Below, piece after piece: positions 9,403-19,183 of a stretch of 64,000 nucleotides of DNA. A program made the translations under genes and the position numbers. Position 1 is the first letter of the stretch; each line of letters begins with the position of its first letter. This stretch comes from Alkaliphilus peptidifermentans DSM 18978. GTDB taxonomy: Bacteria; Bacillota; Clostridia; Peptostreptococcales; Natronincolaceae. Under the pieces are notes generated by a model, which was not told the origin of the DNA, searched no databases, and was given only the letters and a program-made list of their open reading frames with translations. The DNA is taken from assembly GCF_900101495.1 (NCBI RefSeq), contig NZ_FMUS01000015.1, forward strand, positions 1-64,000, given 5' to 3'.

Positions 9403-10110
9403 TTACCGTCTACTACTTCTATTCCTGATTAATATAAGTCGAAGTAGTTGTGCAATTCCACTTGCCATTGCTGCCACATATGTTAATGCTGCAGCTCGAA
9501 GCACCTTCCTAACTCCTTTGCCTTCATCACCCACTATAAAGCCATTGGTATCAATTAATTGCATAGCTCGACTGCTGGCATTAAATTCTACTGGTAGTGT
9601 AATGATTTGAAAAGCAACTGCTGCTGCAAAGAGGAGAATACCTACATCCATTAGTCCTCCCAAACTAGGAATAAATAACCCTATCATTATAAAACCCCAA
9701 GCAGCAGATGATCCGAACCTTGCTACCGGAAAAATCATATTTCTTATTGATAATGGTATATATCCATTTGCATGCTGAATTGCATGTCCCACCTCATGGG
9801 CCGCTACACCAACAGCGGCTATAGAGCTCCCTTGATATACTTCTCCAGATAACCTTAGTACTTTTCTTATAGGATCATAGTGATCACTTAATTGCCCTCT
9901 TGAAACTTCAATTGGTATATGCTGTAAATTATTCTGATCTAATAGAATTCGCGCTACTTGAACTCCTGTGTACCCCTTTTTTGTTGATATACTTAAATAC
10001 TTGGCAAAATTTGATTTTACTTTACCTTGAGCATAGAGGGTAAAAATAATAGCGGGAATTAAAATAATCATTGTGGGATCAAATCGAAAAAAACCATAGG
10101 GATAAAACAT
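9403..10110 (-). CDS. YugP-type zinc membrane metallopeptidase
   Basis: 235 residues. The HEVGHA zinc motif (HExxH) is near residue 100 in VAAHEVGHAIQHANGY, with several hydrophobic segments around it and towards the C-terminus (about four in all). This is the Zn_peptidase_2 / YugP family of predicted membrane zinc-dependent proteases; physiological substrate unknown. I chose the ATG at 10110 with AAGGAG 8 bases upstream; a GTG at 10119 overlaps the ribosome binding site. It lies 42 bp upstream of the chemoreceptor gene and may share its transcript. Confidence 0.9.
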   Translation of the reverse strand: MFYPYGFFRFDPTMIILIPAIIFTLYAQGKVKSNFAKYLSISTKKGYTGVQVARILLDQNNLQHIPIEVSRGQLSDHYDPIRKVLRLSGEVYQGSSIAAVGVAAHEVGHAIQHANGYIPLSIRNMIFPVARFGSSAAWGFIMIGLFIPSLGGLMDVGILLFAAAVAFQIITLPVEFNASSRAMQLIDTNGFIVGDEGKGVRKVLRAAALTYVAAMASGIAQLLRLILIRNRSSRR

Positions 10111-10183
10111 TTTTATCACTCCTTTATATAATTTCTAAACTTAGTTTTACTGGAAAAATACATCTTAATTTAATATTAAATAA

Positions 10184-10924
10184 TTATCTATTTCCCGTAC
10201 TAAAATGCTGTGTTAGAAAGTCGTAGGGAAGATAGAATCGTTCATTATTAATAAATATTTCTTGCGTACCATTATTAATGTCTATTACTTCTTTAAGTTG
10301 TTTTATTTCTTTATGAATGTTCTCCATTCGCTTATCTAATTGCGAAACCGAACTTGCTGCTTCCTTAAGCTCTTTTACCAATCTTACAGGAATGTCTTTA
10401 TCATACTTATAGTAAATTTTGTGTTCTAAGCTTGCCCAAAAATCCATAGCAATTGTTCTAATTTGCACTTCAACATAAGTCTCTTCTACTCTGTCAGACA
10501 TAAAAATAGGAATTTGCAATATTAAATGTAGACTTTTATAACCATTGGGCTTAGGGTTTTTTATATAATCCTTACATTCGATAACCTTTAGATCACTTTG
10601 ATTTTGAAGCATATCACTTAATTCGTAGATATCTGAAATAAAAGAGCAAGTAATTCGTATACCAGCAATATCATGAATATTTTCTTTTATAGAAGATAAT
10701 GAAATCTCGTAACCTTTTCTATTAATTTTTCTTACAATACTCTCTGGGGTTTTAAGCCGTGATTTAACATGCTCGATTGGATTATAATCATGAACATAGT
10801 GAAATTCTTGTTTCAAAATATCAATTTTTGTATTTACCTCATCCAGTGCAAATTTATAGGACATCATAAATCTAGTTAAGTCTGTTTTTATTTTCTTTAA
10901 ATCTATGTTTTGTTTAATTTCCAT
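10184..10924 (-). CDS. Small alarmone synthetase ((p)ppGpp synthetase, RelA/SpoT domain)
   Basis: 246 residues, the length of stand-alone small alarmone synthetases such as YjbM/YwaC. The synthetase domain is visible: the basic SRLKTPESIVRK helix, DIAGIRITC with the catalytic Asp region, KPNGYKSLH, and VEVQIRTIAMDFWASLEHK. It makes (p)ppGpp/pppGpp from GTP/GDP and ATP. There is no HD hydrolase, TGS or ACT domain. It is monocistronic by spacing. The start follows AAGGAGTCGATAGAAA. Confidence 0.95.
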   Translation of the reverse strand: MEIKQNIDLKKIKTDLTRFMMSYKFALDEVNTKIDILKQEFHYVHDYNPIEHVKSRLKTPESIVRKINRKGYEISLSSIKENIHDIAGIRITCSFISDIYELSDMLQNQSDLKVIECKDYIKNPKPNGYKSLHLILQIPIFMSDRVEETYVEVQIRTIAMDFWASLEHKIYYKYDKDIPVRLVKELKEAASSVSQLDKRMENIHKEIKQLKEVIDINNGTQEIFINNERFYLPYDFLTQHFSTGNR

Positions 10925-11029
10925 TTTCTATCGACTCCTTGTTACTTGTCATTTACCAAGCTGTTTATATTTTACATAACTCTATACTAACTCCCATATA
11001 TGAACTAATTATGAACTTAAGTCAATATC

Positions 11030-12112
11030 CTAAAACTTTTCTTTTGATTTTAGCTTCCAGATTTGTATGCCGCGGGTGACTATCACCTTGCAAATAGCAA
11101 AGATAGGAACAGCCAGTATCATACCAATTAGACCTACTAAACGACCTACTATTAATATTAGAAACATTATTGTAATAGGATGTATTTCTAGCCTTTTACC
11201 AATCACTTGAGGTGCAATAAGATTACTCTCAATTTGTTGAATAATAATAACAGTAATTACTATAATTAAAGCAATTACAGGCGATTGGAACAAACCTACA
11301 ATAACAGCTGGTATTGTACCAATCCATGGACCGAAATAAGGTATAATATTAGTTATGCCTGCTATCACAGCTAGTAATAATGCATAATTTAATCCAACAA
11401 CAAGAAAAGCTACATAGCATAAAGCACCCACACATAGACAAACAATTCCCTGACCTTGTATATAGGAACTAAGGGTTTTATCAATATCTCTAAAAATTAA
11501 TATAACATCTTCCCTTTGACTTTCATTAAAGATACTTAAAATATACTTAGAAAGCTTTTCTCCATCTTTTAACATGTAGAAGAGAGTAAAGGGAACAATT
11601 ACTAAAGAAAGAACAGTATTTGCCAACATTCCTATAAAGTTTGCCATGTTTATAGCAAGGCTTTTGCCCAGTTGGTTTACAAAATCACCTAATTGAAGAA
11701 TAAGCCCTTCTATATTTAATGATCCGCTCAGCTGATAACGTTGAAGAGTTTCGCCTTGCTGAATACTAACGAACCTCCGTTGAACATCCGAAATAATTAA
11801 TGGCATGTTATCTGTTAAACTATAAAACTGCCTCTGTAATATAGGAAAAATTATAATCAATAAACCTATGAGAACAGCAACCAAAATAAGATATACTAAT
11901 AAAATGGATATAGTTCTTTCTAATTTTTTATTTAGAATATTTACTAGAGGTCTAAGTAAATAATAGAGAAATCCTGAAAGGATAATAGGAATATATAAGG
12001 TCTCAAATACAACAACAAGTGGTCGAAATACCCAGTCTATTAATGATGCAATGTATATAATTAAAAACAAGAGCAGTATACCTTGTCCAGTTTTGATTAT
12101 TTTTGTATTCAT
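11030..12112 (-). CDS. AI-2E family transporter (YdbI/TqsA-like permease)
   Basis: 360 residues with seven to eight hydrophobic segments. The family signature is visible in the second half: LLAVIAGITNIIPYFGPWIG followed by IPAVIVGL and the LIAPQVIGKRLEIHP motif. Family members include exporters linked to AI-2 and sodium/proton antiport; the actual substrate is not shown. I chose the ATG at 12112 because AAAGGAGGCG lies just upstream; the ATG at 12142 has no such site. It appears monocistronic. Confidence 0.92.
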   Translation of the reverse strand: MNTKIIKTGQGILLLFLIIYIASLIDWVFRPLVVVFETLYIPIILSGFLYYLLRPLVNILNKKLERTISILLVYLILVAVLIGLLIIIFPILQRQFYSLTDNMPLIISDVQRRFVSIQQGETLQRYQLSGSLNIEGLILQLGDFVNQLGKSLAINMANFIGMLANTVLSLVIVPFTLFYMLKDGEKLSKYILSIFNESQREDVILIFRDIDKTLSSYIQGQGIVCLCVGALCYVAFLVVGLNYALLLAVIAGITNIIPYFGPWIGTIPAVIVGLFQSPVIALIIVITVIIIQQIESNLIAPQVIGKRLEIHPITIMFLILIVGRLVGLIGMILAVPIFAICKVIVTRGIQIWKLKSKEKF

Positions 12113-12433
12113 TATATTCGCCTCCTTTAATCTAAAAATCATACTAATATTACTTAATGAATGCTTTTCTTCAATTACTTATAAATAATTAAACTTCTTT
12201 TTATAAAAGTAAATATCTCTTGTCTTTATTATAAAAAATGGATATGAACTAGATATGAACAATTTCATTAAACCCCTTTATTGAATATAAAAATACTTTT
12301 TCAAAAAACAAAGATGTTGCCTATTCTAAATGGTATATACAACCAAAAGAACAGCACAACATCCTAAACCACTATAGAAATTTTTAATAGAATTAACCTA
12401 TTTTAATTGCTTACTACCTTTTCAATTTTTTCA
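12113..12433. other. Gene-free interval
   Basis: No supported gene. A weak GATGTTG / CAACATC inverted repeat (about 12312-12363) lies between the permease promoter region and the end of the histidine kinase gene; I see no good T-run with it. Confidence 0.4.
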
Positions 12434-13723
12434 TTATAGTGGTAGCTCAATAGTAAAGGTAGTTCCTGTATTAAGTCTACTTTCAACATAAACATTGCCT
12501 TCATTTAAATCTACAATTCGCTTCACAAGAGGTAATCCTAATCCATTACCCTCATAGGAATGAGCTTTATCTCCTTGATAAAACTTTTCAAAAATACGTA
12601 ATATGGTTTCTTCACTCATACCAATACCATAATCTGTTATTTTTATGCATGTTATTGTAGCTGTTTGTTTAAGACTAATTTTAATTATGCTGTCTTTACT
12701 TGAAAACTTAATGGCATTACTTAAAAGATTAATCCAAACCTGTTGTAGTAGTTCTTCATCTCCTTGATACTGGACTTTATCAAGTTCAAGATCAAATTCA
12801 ATATTCTTTTTGCTCCATTCATATTCCAATAGTAAAATGCATTTTCTTATTTGTTCATCCAAAGAGAATACAGCCTTTTTATCAACTATCTCTTGATTTT
12901 CAAGCTTTGATAGTTTTAATATATTAGAAGAAAGATTAGACAATCTTGATGTTTCTTCAACAATAATATTGGTGTATTCCTCCTTCTCCTGCTCTGATAA
13001 ATTGCCCTTTTGCAGTAGTTTAGCAAAGCCCTGAATTGACGCTATTGGTGTTTTAAACTCATGAGAAACATTAGTGATAAAATCCTTGCGAAGATATTCT
13101 ATGTTTTTAAGCTCCCTAGTCATCTTATTAAAGTTGTGTGTAAGCTGTCCTATCTCATCTTTACTCTCATTTCCAACCTGTATATCAAAATTACCCTTTG
13201 CGACCTCTTGAGTAGCTGAGGTTAGCTTTAATATTGGCTTAACCACTCTTTTAGCTAATAGCATTATTAACAATGTTCCTATTAGAACGTATAAAAGTAT
13301 CGAAAACCATACACGAGATGCAACAATTTTAAAAATTGTGTTATTAGGATAGAGACTGATTTTAAAATATGAATCCTCTACCATTAGTATTGTGGTTGGA
13401 TCATAGAATCTATTGTGGGCAACAAAAACAATTTCATGCTTTTGGATTCTTTCAAATTCCTCATTGGTTATTTTCATCAAATCAATATCTTCTATTCTAC
13501 GGACATCATACATAGAAGTAGGCATAATATTAACAATATCGTCTACAGTTAAATCGGTTTTTTCATCTAACTCTAATATGGCAATTGCTGTTGCCTCCTG
13601 ATTTATCTTTACTTCACTTACTATATTATTTGTATAAAGTGTTGATACTAAAAATGACAAGAGTGAGGAGATACATATTAGAACAATAAAAAACAAGACT
13701 AATTTTACAGCAATCTTTTTCAT
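12434..13723 (-). CDS. Sensor histidine kinase
   Basis: 429 residues. A first membrane segment at residues about 5-30, an extracytoplasmic domain of about 110 residues, a second segment (WFSILLYVLIGTLLIMLLA), a HAMP domain, a HisKA dimerisation domain with the phospho-acceptor His in VSHEFKTPIASIQGFAKLL, and a HATPase_c domain with the N box (INLLSNAIKFS), G1 (DYGIGM) and G2 (GNGLGLPLVK). It overlaps the response regulator gene by 4 bp (ATGA), so the pair is translationally coupled. The architecture is PhoR/BaeS-like; the stimulus is unknown. Confidence 0.95.
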   Translation of the reverse strand: MKKIAVKLVLFFIVLICISSLLSFLVSTLYTNNIVSEVKINQEATAIAILELDEKTDLTVDDIVNIMPTSMYDVRRIEDIDLMKITNEEFERIQKHEIVFVAHNRFYDPTTILMVEDSYFKISLYPNNTIFKIVASRVWFSILLYVLIGTLLIMLLAKRVVKPILKLTSATQEVAKGNFDIQVGNESKDEIGQLTHNFNKMTRELKNIEYLRKDFITNVSHEFKTPIASIQGFAKLLQKGNLSEQEKEEYTNIIVEETSRLSNLSSNILKLSKLENQEIVDKKAVFSLDEQIRKCILLLEYEWSKKNIEFDLELDKVQYQGDEELLQQVWINLLSNAIKFSSKDSIIKISLKQTATITCIKITDYGIGMSEETILRIFEKFYQGDKAHSYEGNGLGLPLVKRIVDLNEGNVYVESRLNTGTTFTIELPL

Positions 13724-14394
13724 ACTTTTATCTCCGCCTTATAGCCAAGACCTCGGACTGTAATAATCTCAAATTCATTTGAATCAGCAAATTTTTCCCT
13801 TAACCTTTTAATATGCACATCTACTGTCCGTTCATCAGCTTCTGAATCCATACCCCATATTTCATCCATAAGTTGTTGCCTTGTAAATATATGCTTCGAG
13901 TAACTAAGAAGTTTAAATAGTAGATAGAATTCTTTTTTAGGTAAAATAGTAGCCCTGCCATTTTTACTGATGGTTAAAGCATCATAATCAAGCTCTATGT
14001 CACCAATTATTAACCGACGCTCATTGATTATTCGTGACCGACGTAATAAGGCTGCTACCCGTAAAACCATCTCATCCATATCAATAGGTTTTACCATATA
14101 ATCATCGGTTCCCACAATAAACCCCTTCTTTTTATCATCAAGTGTTTCCTTAGCAGTTACCATCAGAATCGGTAAATTATAGTTGGATTTTCTAAGTGCA
14201 TCAGTCAAATCATATCCATCCATATTTGGCATCATTATGTCACTAATAATTAAATCCACATGGGAAGTGTCCAATATATCTAAAGCTTCCAGGCCGTCTT
14301 TCGCACTTAAGACTTGATACCCATGTTGCTTTAAGACAGCCACCATCAATTTTTGAAGATTTTTATCATCCTCTACCACTAAAATATTAACCAT
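13720..14394 (-). CDS. OmpR-family response regulator
   Basis: 224 residues. The receiver domain has the acidic pair (VVEDDKN), phospho-acceptor Asp in LIISDIMMPNMDGYD, Thr in MVTAKE and Lys in MVKPID. The C-terminal winged helix (about residues 125-224) has the GMDSEADERTVDVHIKRLREK recognition region and GLGYKAEI end. It is the partner of the overlapping histidine kinase gene. The AI-2E-type permease is downstream of the pair, but a 320-bp gap makes co-transcription uncertain. Confidence 0.96.
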   Translation of the reverse strand: MVNILVVEDDKNLQKLMVAVLKQHGYQVLSAKDGLEALDILDTSHVDLIISDIMMPNMDGYDLTDALRKSNYNLPILMVTAKETLDDKKKGFIVGTDDYMVKPIDMDEMVLRVAALLRRSRIINERRLIIGDIELDYDALTISKNGRATILPKKEFYLLFKLLSYSKHIFTRQQLMDEIWGMDSEADERTVDVHIKRLREKFADSNEFEIITVRGLGYKAEIKV

Positions 14395-14512
14395 GTTTAC
14401 CCCACCTACCTAATGTATTTCTTGCAACTATATAACTCTACACCAACCTTTGCTTAATAGTTATATATCCTATAATAAAAAATCAATATGAACTCAGTAT
14501 GAATAAAATCTT

Positions 14513-14590
14513 TTACTTAATAAATTTAAAATATTCTTCAACAGTGATACCAAATATTTTGGCAATATCCATTGTTAGCTTTAAACTCCT
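14513..14590 (-). pseudogene. Relic of an XRE-family regulator (C-terminal helix only)
   Basis: About 25 codons read SLKLTMDIAKIFGITVEEYF and then four residues to a TAA. This is the last helix of small Cro/CI-type regulators, where the usual form is PSLKLAMKIAKVFGVTVEEIF. There is no start codon or DNA-binding part upstream, and the terminator of the P1 peptidase gene lies immediately beyond, so this is a gene remnant. Confidence 0.5.
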
Positions 14591-14603
14591 GTGTAACGAA
14601 AGA

Positions 14604-14634
14604 ATCCCCTAACCTTTTTTTGGTTTGAGGGGAT
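14604..14634 (-). terminator. Terminator of the P1-family peptidase gene
   Basis: ATCCCCT...AACC / GGTTAGGGGAT-type stem 14 bp after the peptidase stop, followed on the minus strand by TCTTTCGTT. The T-run is modest. Confidence 0.6.
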
Positions 14635-14647
14635 ATAAGTACATTTG

Positions 14648-15697
14648 TCACTTCAGGATATTCAATAATTTATCTTGAGGTATTGCGTATACCTGTCTTT
14701 GTTTTTGCCCTTTTATAGTTTCTGCCATACACATAGAATTAATTATAGCTTCTTCAACTGCTTCAATTGCCCCTTCAAAGATTGCATCCAGTTGCTCTGA
14801 GGGAAACATTTTTATAGAATAAATTTCTTCATTACCATAAGAGTAGCAATTACCTGTAGAAAAAGTAATAAAAAAATCTCCACTACCTTCTTCTCCAATA
14901 CCTCCCAATTTTGCCATTGCCAATGCAGCTCTCTTAGATATTCTTTTACACTGTAAAGGTACTAAAGGTGCATCTGTTACCAAAGTAACCAATAACGAAC
15001 CATCATTCTCTGGGGTATCCCAGGGTAGAGGAACTTCCTTCTCATTTAATACCTCTCCAACTGGTTTGTTGTCAATAACAAGGTCTTGTCTTCTACCAAA
15101 GTTCGTTTGCACAAGTGCACCAACAGTAAAGCTTCCACAATCACATTCAATTATTCTAGAAGACGTTCCTATTCCACCTTTGAATTCAAAACAGATCATT
15201 CCTGTTCCGCCACCTACATTGCCTTCTTCAACCACTCCTGACTTAGCATTTAGTATTGCTTCCTCTATGTCTTCATATTTAACTGAGGTTTTTTCTAAAT
15301 CACTTAACCAACCATCCCAGGTTTCAGCAACTATTCCATTAGAAAATGGCTCCAGATTATTAATCCTTCTTGTGGCTAATGAAAGATGGTGGTGTGTTAG
15401 TCCTAGCAAATGACTACCTGTAAAAACGATGGGCGTCACCAATGTCCCCGTTTCATCTATCCAATGACTACCTGTAAATTCACCTGTTCCATTAAAGGCA
15501 AAAAATCCTGCTGGGAAATGACTTCCTTGTAGTTTTCCGTTATTGGGCATTATAACAGTAAGTCCTGAACAAACATCTTTTTCAATAATTGATTTATGTC
15601 CTACAATAATACCTTCTACATCTGTAATTGCATTAAATTTTCCTGTTTTTAATTTACCAATATTAACACCTAATTCTCTTAATCTTTTTCTCTGCAT
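14648..15697 (-). CDS. P1 family peptidase (DmpA/BapA-like aminopeptidase)
   Basis: 349 residues. The family (S58, N-terminal nucleophile) self-cleaves before a Ser to give alpha and beta chains; here the likely nucleophile is the Ser of GIGEEGSGDFFITFSTGN around residue 240. Other landmarks are ITDVEGIIVGH near the N-terminus and NVGGGTGM. Members cleave D-Ala or beta-Ala N-terminal peptides and amides. I chose the ATG at 15697, preceded by GGGAGAACATA; the frame extends to an ATG at 15751 without a ribosome binding site. It lies beside an amino-acid symporter and an amidohydrolase. Confidence 0.88.
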   Translation of the reverse strand: MQRKRLRELGVNIGKLKTGKFNAITDVEGIIVGHKSIIEKDVCSGLTVIMPNNGKLQGSHFPAGFFAFNGTGEFTGSHWIDETGTLVTPIVFTGSHLLGLTHHHLSLATRRINNLEPFSNGIVAETWDGWLSDLEKTSVKYEDIEEAILNAKSGVVEEGNVGGGTGMICFEFKGGIGTSSRIIECDCGSFTVGALVQTNFGRRQDLVIDNKPVGEVLNEKEVPLPWDTPENDGSLLVTLVTDAPLVPLQCKRISKRAALAMAKLGGIGEEGSGDFFITFSTGNCYSYGNEEIYSIKMFPSEQLDAIFEGAIEAVEEAIINSMCMAETIKGQKQRQVYAIPQDKLLNILK

Positions 15698-16003
15698 TAT
15701 GTTCTCCCATCCTGTTATGTATTTGACTATAAACTGAAAACTGTTAATCATATTAAATAGTCTACACTCATATTTTATTTTAAGCTATTATTACCTTTAT
15801 ATTTGCATTATTCATAGATATAATTTCCCTTTATATGAACAATATACCATGTGATACTTTTACACAAACATTATATTTCTTCAAGATATTCTTGTCAACA
15901 GCCAAAGCTAATAGCCAAACTACTCCTGATGATATGAAAGTAACCGCATTAAAAGGTGATCATTTGCGACCACCTTTTAAGTAAATTGCTTTAATTTTAT
16001 CCT
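15698..16003. other. Gene-free interval with a weak terminator
   Basis: No supported gene. The AAAAGGTG / CACCTTTT stem at 15951-15978 lies 25 bp after the symporter stop on the minus strand; its T-tail (TTTTAATG) is short, so it is a weak or partial terminator. Confidence 0.5.
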
Positions 16004-17395
16004 TTAGCTACTTCTCTCTGCACTTTTTCCTATATCCTTCAGGTAATATTTTGTTGAAGTAAAGAACTCGTTTTTCAGTTCAATTACTTCACTGCTTAAT
16101 AGCAATATTGCGATCATATTGGGAATCACTATTGCTGCTAAAGTAATATCTAAAAACTGCCAAATTATTTTAGCTCCACCTATGGCTCCAATAAATATTG
16201 AAGCAACATAAATATACTTCATAAACCTTGAGAACTTTAATCCAAGCAAAAATTCAGCTTGTTTCTCTCCATAATAGATTAGTACTACTATAGTTGAAAT
16301 AACGAATAGTAACAGAGATATCGTAACAATCATACCACCTACATTACCTAATGCATTGGAAAATGCTATCGCCGTTAAGCCTGATGCATTATCCATAGCT
16401 CCTGGAGATGTCCATACGCCTGAAACCAACACAGCAAATGCCGTTGCAGAACAAATTACTATAGTATCAACAAAAACCTCTGCTACAGACCATAGCCCTT
16501 GTCTTACAGGATGATCTGTTATGGCACTGGCATGGGCGATTGGAGCGGTGCCTAACCCAGACTCATTTGAATAAACGCCTCTTGCAAATCCCCAGCGTAT
16601 TGTTGATGCAATTACTGCTCCAGCAAATCCACCTACTGGTGCCATTGGTCTAAAAGCATGGGTGAAAATTAATCCTATAACTGAAGGTATTTGTCTAAAG
16701 TTTAGCATAATTACTAAAAAGGCTGTACCTATATATAAAAATGCCATTAATGGAACATATTTTTCTGTAAACTTTCCTATTCGTTTAATTCCACCGATTA
16801 CAATCAATCCAACAACCACCAATGCTAAAATACCAGAAACAGAAGGATTAATATTAAATGTAGCTGCAGCAGAAGCCGCTACTGAATTTGCCTGTACCAT
16901 AATACTTGGTATTACTTCTATCATAAGTCCTAAGGCAAACCATACTGCTAACCATCTTTTATTTAACCCCTTATTGATATAATATTGTGGTCCTCCAACA
17001 AATTCCCCTTCTTCGTTCTTTTCTCTGTATTTTACTGCCAAGACAACCTCTGTAAACTTAGCTCCCATTCCGACCAATGCAATAACCCACATCCAGAAAA
17101 TTGCTCCAGGTCCTCCAAACATAATGGCGGCTGGTACACCAACTATATTACCTGCACCCACTGTACAAGCTATAGCTGCTGTTAATGCTTGGAAAGGCGA
17201 TACTGTCCCCTCTCCTCCCTCATGTTTTTTAAACATTTTACCAAAGGTTTGACTAAATATATAGGAAACATACTTAAATTGAAAGAATCCAAGTTTTACA
17301 GTTAAATACAATCCACCGAAAACCAATAAAATGATTAGAGGCGGTCCCCAAAGCCAGTCTGATATAACTCCAATCCAATGCATAAGCATATCCAT
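16004..17395 (-). CDS. Sodium:alanine/glycine symporter (AGCS family)
   Basis: 463 residues with about ten membrane segments. AGCS signatures visible are FQALTAAIACTVGAGNIVGV, the PGAIFWMWV helix, the GGPQYYI segment, and NESGLGTAPIAHA. These proteins import alanine or glycine with Na+ or H+. I chose the ATG at 17395, preceded by AAAGGGGGAAAAACAA; the ATG at 17425 is upstream of that site. The gene follows the M20 amidohydrolase by 133 bp and is probably part of the same sigma-54-driven transcript, giving a pair that would release and import amino acids. Confidence 0.93.
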   Translation of the reverse strand: MDMLMHWIGVISDWLWGPPLIILLVFGGLYLTVKLGFFQFKYVSYIFSQTFGKMFKKHEGGEGTVSPFQALTAAIACTVGAGNIVGVPAAIMFGGPGAIFWMWVIALVGMGAKFTEVVLAVKYREKNEEGEFVGGPQYYINKGLNKRWLAVWFALGLMIEVIPSIMVQANSVAASAAATFNINPSVSGILALVVVGLIVIGGIKRIGKFTEKYVPLMAFLYIGTAFLVIMLNFRQIPSVIGLIFTHAFRPMAPVGGFAGAVIASTIRWGFARGVYSNESGLGTAPIAHASAITDHPVRQGLWSVAEVFVDTIVICSATAFAVLVSGVWTSPGAMDNASGLTAIAFSNALGNVGGMIVTISLLLFVISTIVVLIYYGEKQAEFLLGLKFSRFMKYIYVASIFIGAIGGAKIIWQFLDITLAAIVIPNMIAILLLSSEVIELKNEFFTSTKYYLKDIGKSAERSS

Positions 17396-17528
17396 TTGTT
17401 TTTCCCCCTTTTTTATGTTTTTCATTAATTCTTCATTCTATTATACAAACTTAAGTCCATCATCCCCCTTCAAAATTATTGAGATACTAATTCGCAATTC
17501 CCCTTTCATTTTTAAATTAATTTGATGT

Positions 17529-18698
17529 CTATTTTCTGTTTAGATATTCCAACGCTCCTCTAATGTGCATTTCTACTCCTATAGGAAGTACATCTTCATC
17601 AATATTAAAGAAGGGATGATGATGAGGATAATTGGTGTTTTTCTCTTTATTTCCTACACCCAAAAAGTAAAATGCACTAGGTACTCTTGCAGCAAACTCT
17701 GCAAAATCTTCTCCTAACATAACATTTATATTTGATTGAGTAATGTTTCTAGGACCAACTACTTCCATTGCAACCACTTTTACCCTTTCCGCCATGATAG
17801 TATCATTATTTAATAAAATATTTCCACACTTGATTTCCAATGCATACTCTGCTTGATGGGCTTCACAGGTGCATCTTATAATACGTTCAAATCTTTGTTT
17901 GACTTCTTCAAACCCTTCATGCAGGCACCTTATTGATCCCTCCACCTCCAATTGCTCAGGTATAATAATAGGAGAAGACCCAGCCTGTAGCTTACAGAAG
18001 GTTATAATAGTTGGAGCTAATGCATCTACTTCCCTTGTTTGAATTGCTTGCACTGCTTGCATAACATGCATGCCACAATTTATAGGGTCAATTGACAGAT
18101 GGGGTGCTCCACCATGACCGCCTTTACCTTTAATAGTCAATTTAAAATAATGACTTGAGGCCATAATAGGTCCGTTACCAATTCCAATTTTACCGCTTTC
18201 AATTGGAGACCATAAATGCAGGCCAAGAGCAGCATCCACTTTGGGATTTTCCAAGACACCCTCATTAATCATTATTTCTGCACCTGCATCCTCTTCATTT
18301 GGTTGAAAAATAAATTTTATATTTCCTTTGATTTCATTCCTATGCTTCGATAATACTTTAGCAGCAACCAACAACATTGCTGTATGTCCATCGTGACCAC
18401 AGGCATGCATCTTTCCTTCATATATAGATTTATAAGAAATATCATTTTTTTCTTGTACCGGCAAGGCATCAATATCTGCCCTTAGCATGATGGTAAAACC
18501 AGGTTCACTCCCCTTTAGCAACCCTACAACACCTGTCTTCGCTATATTTTTTACTTCCAGATTGCATTCCTTTAGATAGTTAGCAATTATTTCTGATGTT
18601 CTAAATTCTTCAAAGCCTAACTCAGGATGCTTATGAAAATCTCTTCTAAGATCAATTAATTCCTGATTAAGCTCAGCTATCTCCTTCTTAATGTCCAC
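17529..18698 (-). CDS. M20 family amidohydrolase (aminoacylase/hippurate-hydrolase-like)
   Basis: 389 residues. Metal-binding and catalytic landmarks of the M20D subfamily are visible: MLRADIDALPVQE, KMHACGHDGHTAML, IFQPNEEDAGAE, and the C-terminal LGEDFAEFAARVPSAFYFLG. Enzymes of this group remove acyl groups from amino acids or split indole-amino-acid and hippurate-type amides. I chose the GTG at 18698 because AAGGAG sits 8 bases upstream; an earlier in-frame GTG at 18707 lies within that site. A sigma-54 promoter is about 215 bp upstream, so the neighbouring sigma-54 activator is its probable regulator. Confidence 0.92.
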   Translation of the reverse strand: MDIKKEIAELNQELIDLRRDFHKHPELGFEEFRTSEIIANYLKECNLEVKNIAKTGVVGLLKGSEPGFTIMLRADIDALPVQEKNDISYKSIYEGKMHACGHDGHTAMLLVAAKVLSKHRNEIKGNIKFIFQPNEEDAGAEIMINEGVLENPKVDAALGLHLWSPIESGKIGIGNGPIMASSHYFKLTIKGKGGHGGAPHLSIDPINCGMHVMQAVQAIQTREVDALAPTIITFCKLQAGSSPIIIPEQLEVEGSIRCLHEGFEEVKQRFERIIRCTCEAHQAEYALEIKCGNILLNNDTIMAERVKVVAMEVVGPRNITQSNINVMLGEDFAEFAARVPSAFYFLGVGNKEKNTNYPHHHPFFNIDEDVLPIGVEMHIRGALEYLNRK

Positions 18699-18912
18699 AA
18701 AACCCACTCCTTAGATTAATAATGTAAATATCGAATTCTGAATTAAATAAGCTGCATATAAATATTAATTCTGAATTTTCAGTTAATTATTACCAATGAT
18801 TCATTAATCATATTTATTCATCAGACCCCTCAAACACCGATTTATACCTATGTTTCATAATAAAACCCCTCACTACCATTTCATGGTAATTAGACTTTAC
18901 GAAACTATTATT

Positions 18913-18927
18913 GCAAGTTACGCGCCA
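18913..18927 (-). promoter_or_regulatory. Sigma-54 (-24/-12) promoter of the amidohydrolase/symporter genes
   Basis: On the minus strand TGGCGC-GTAAC-TTGC followed by A, a close match to the consensus TGGCAC-N5-TTGC with invariant GG and GC spaced correctly. It lies about 215 bp upstream of the M20 gene and directly downstream of a gene for a sigma-54 activator. Confidence 0.8.
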
Positions 18928-19065
18928 AAAATGTTCAATTTTTATGTCATTCAGAAATAGTCTAAATTTTTCCTCTGGATTCAATGCTAGTAGAATCTTT
19001 TTTATTTGATATATTTATTGAATTTCTATCTGTATCTACTATATAAATAAAACCCTTGCATTCTA

Positions 19066-19116
19066 TTAAAAAAAGATCTACAATTTTAAGTCAAATTCAA
19101 CTTAAAATTGTAGATC
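19066..19116 (-). terminator. Terminator of the sigma-54 activator gene
   Basis: A long perfect stem (GATCTACAATTTTAAGT and its complement), followed on the minus strand by CTTTTTTTAATAG. Confidence 0.9.
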
Positions 19117-19183
19117 ATATTACTTTTTTCATATTATAGATGCCTTAAGTCATTAGTGATTTAACAAGTCGCCAACAACTTAC

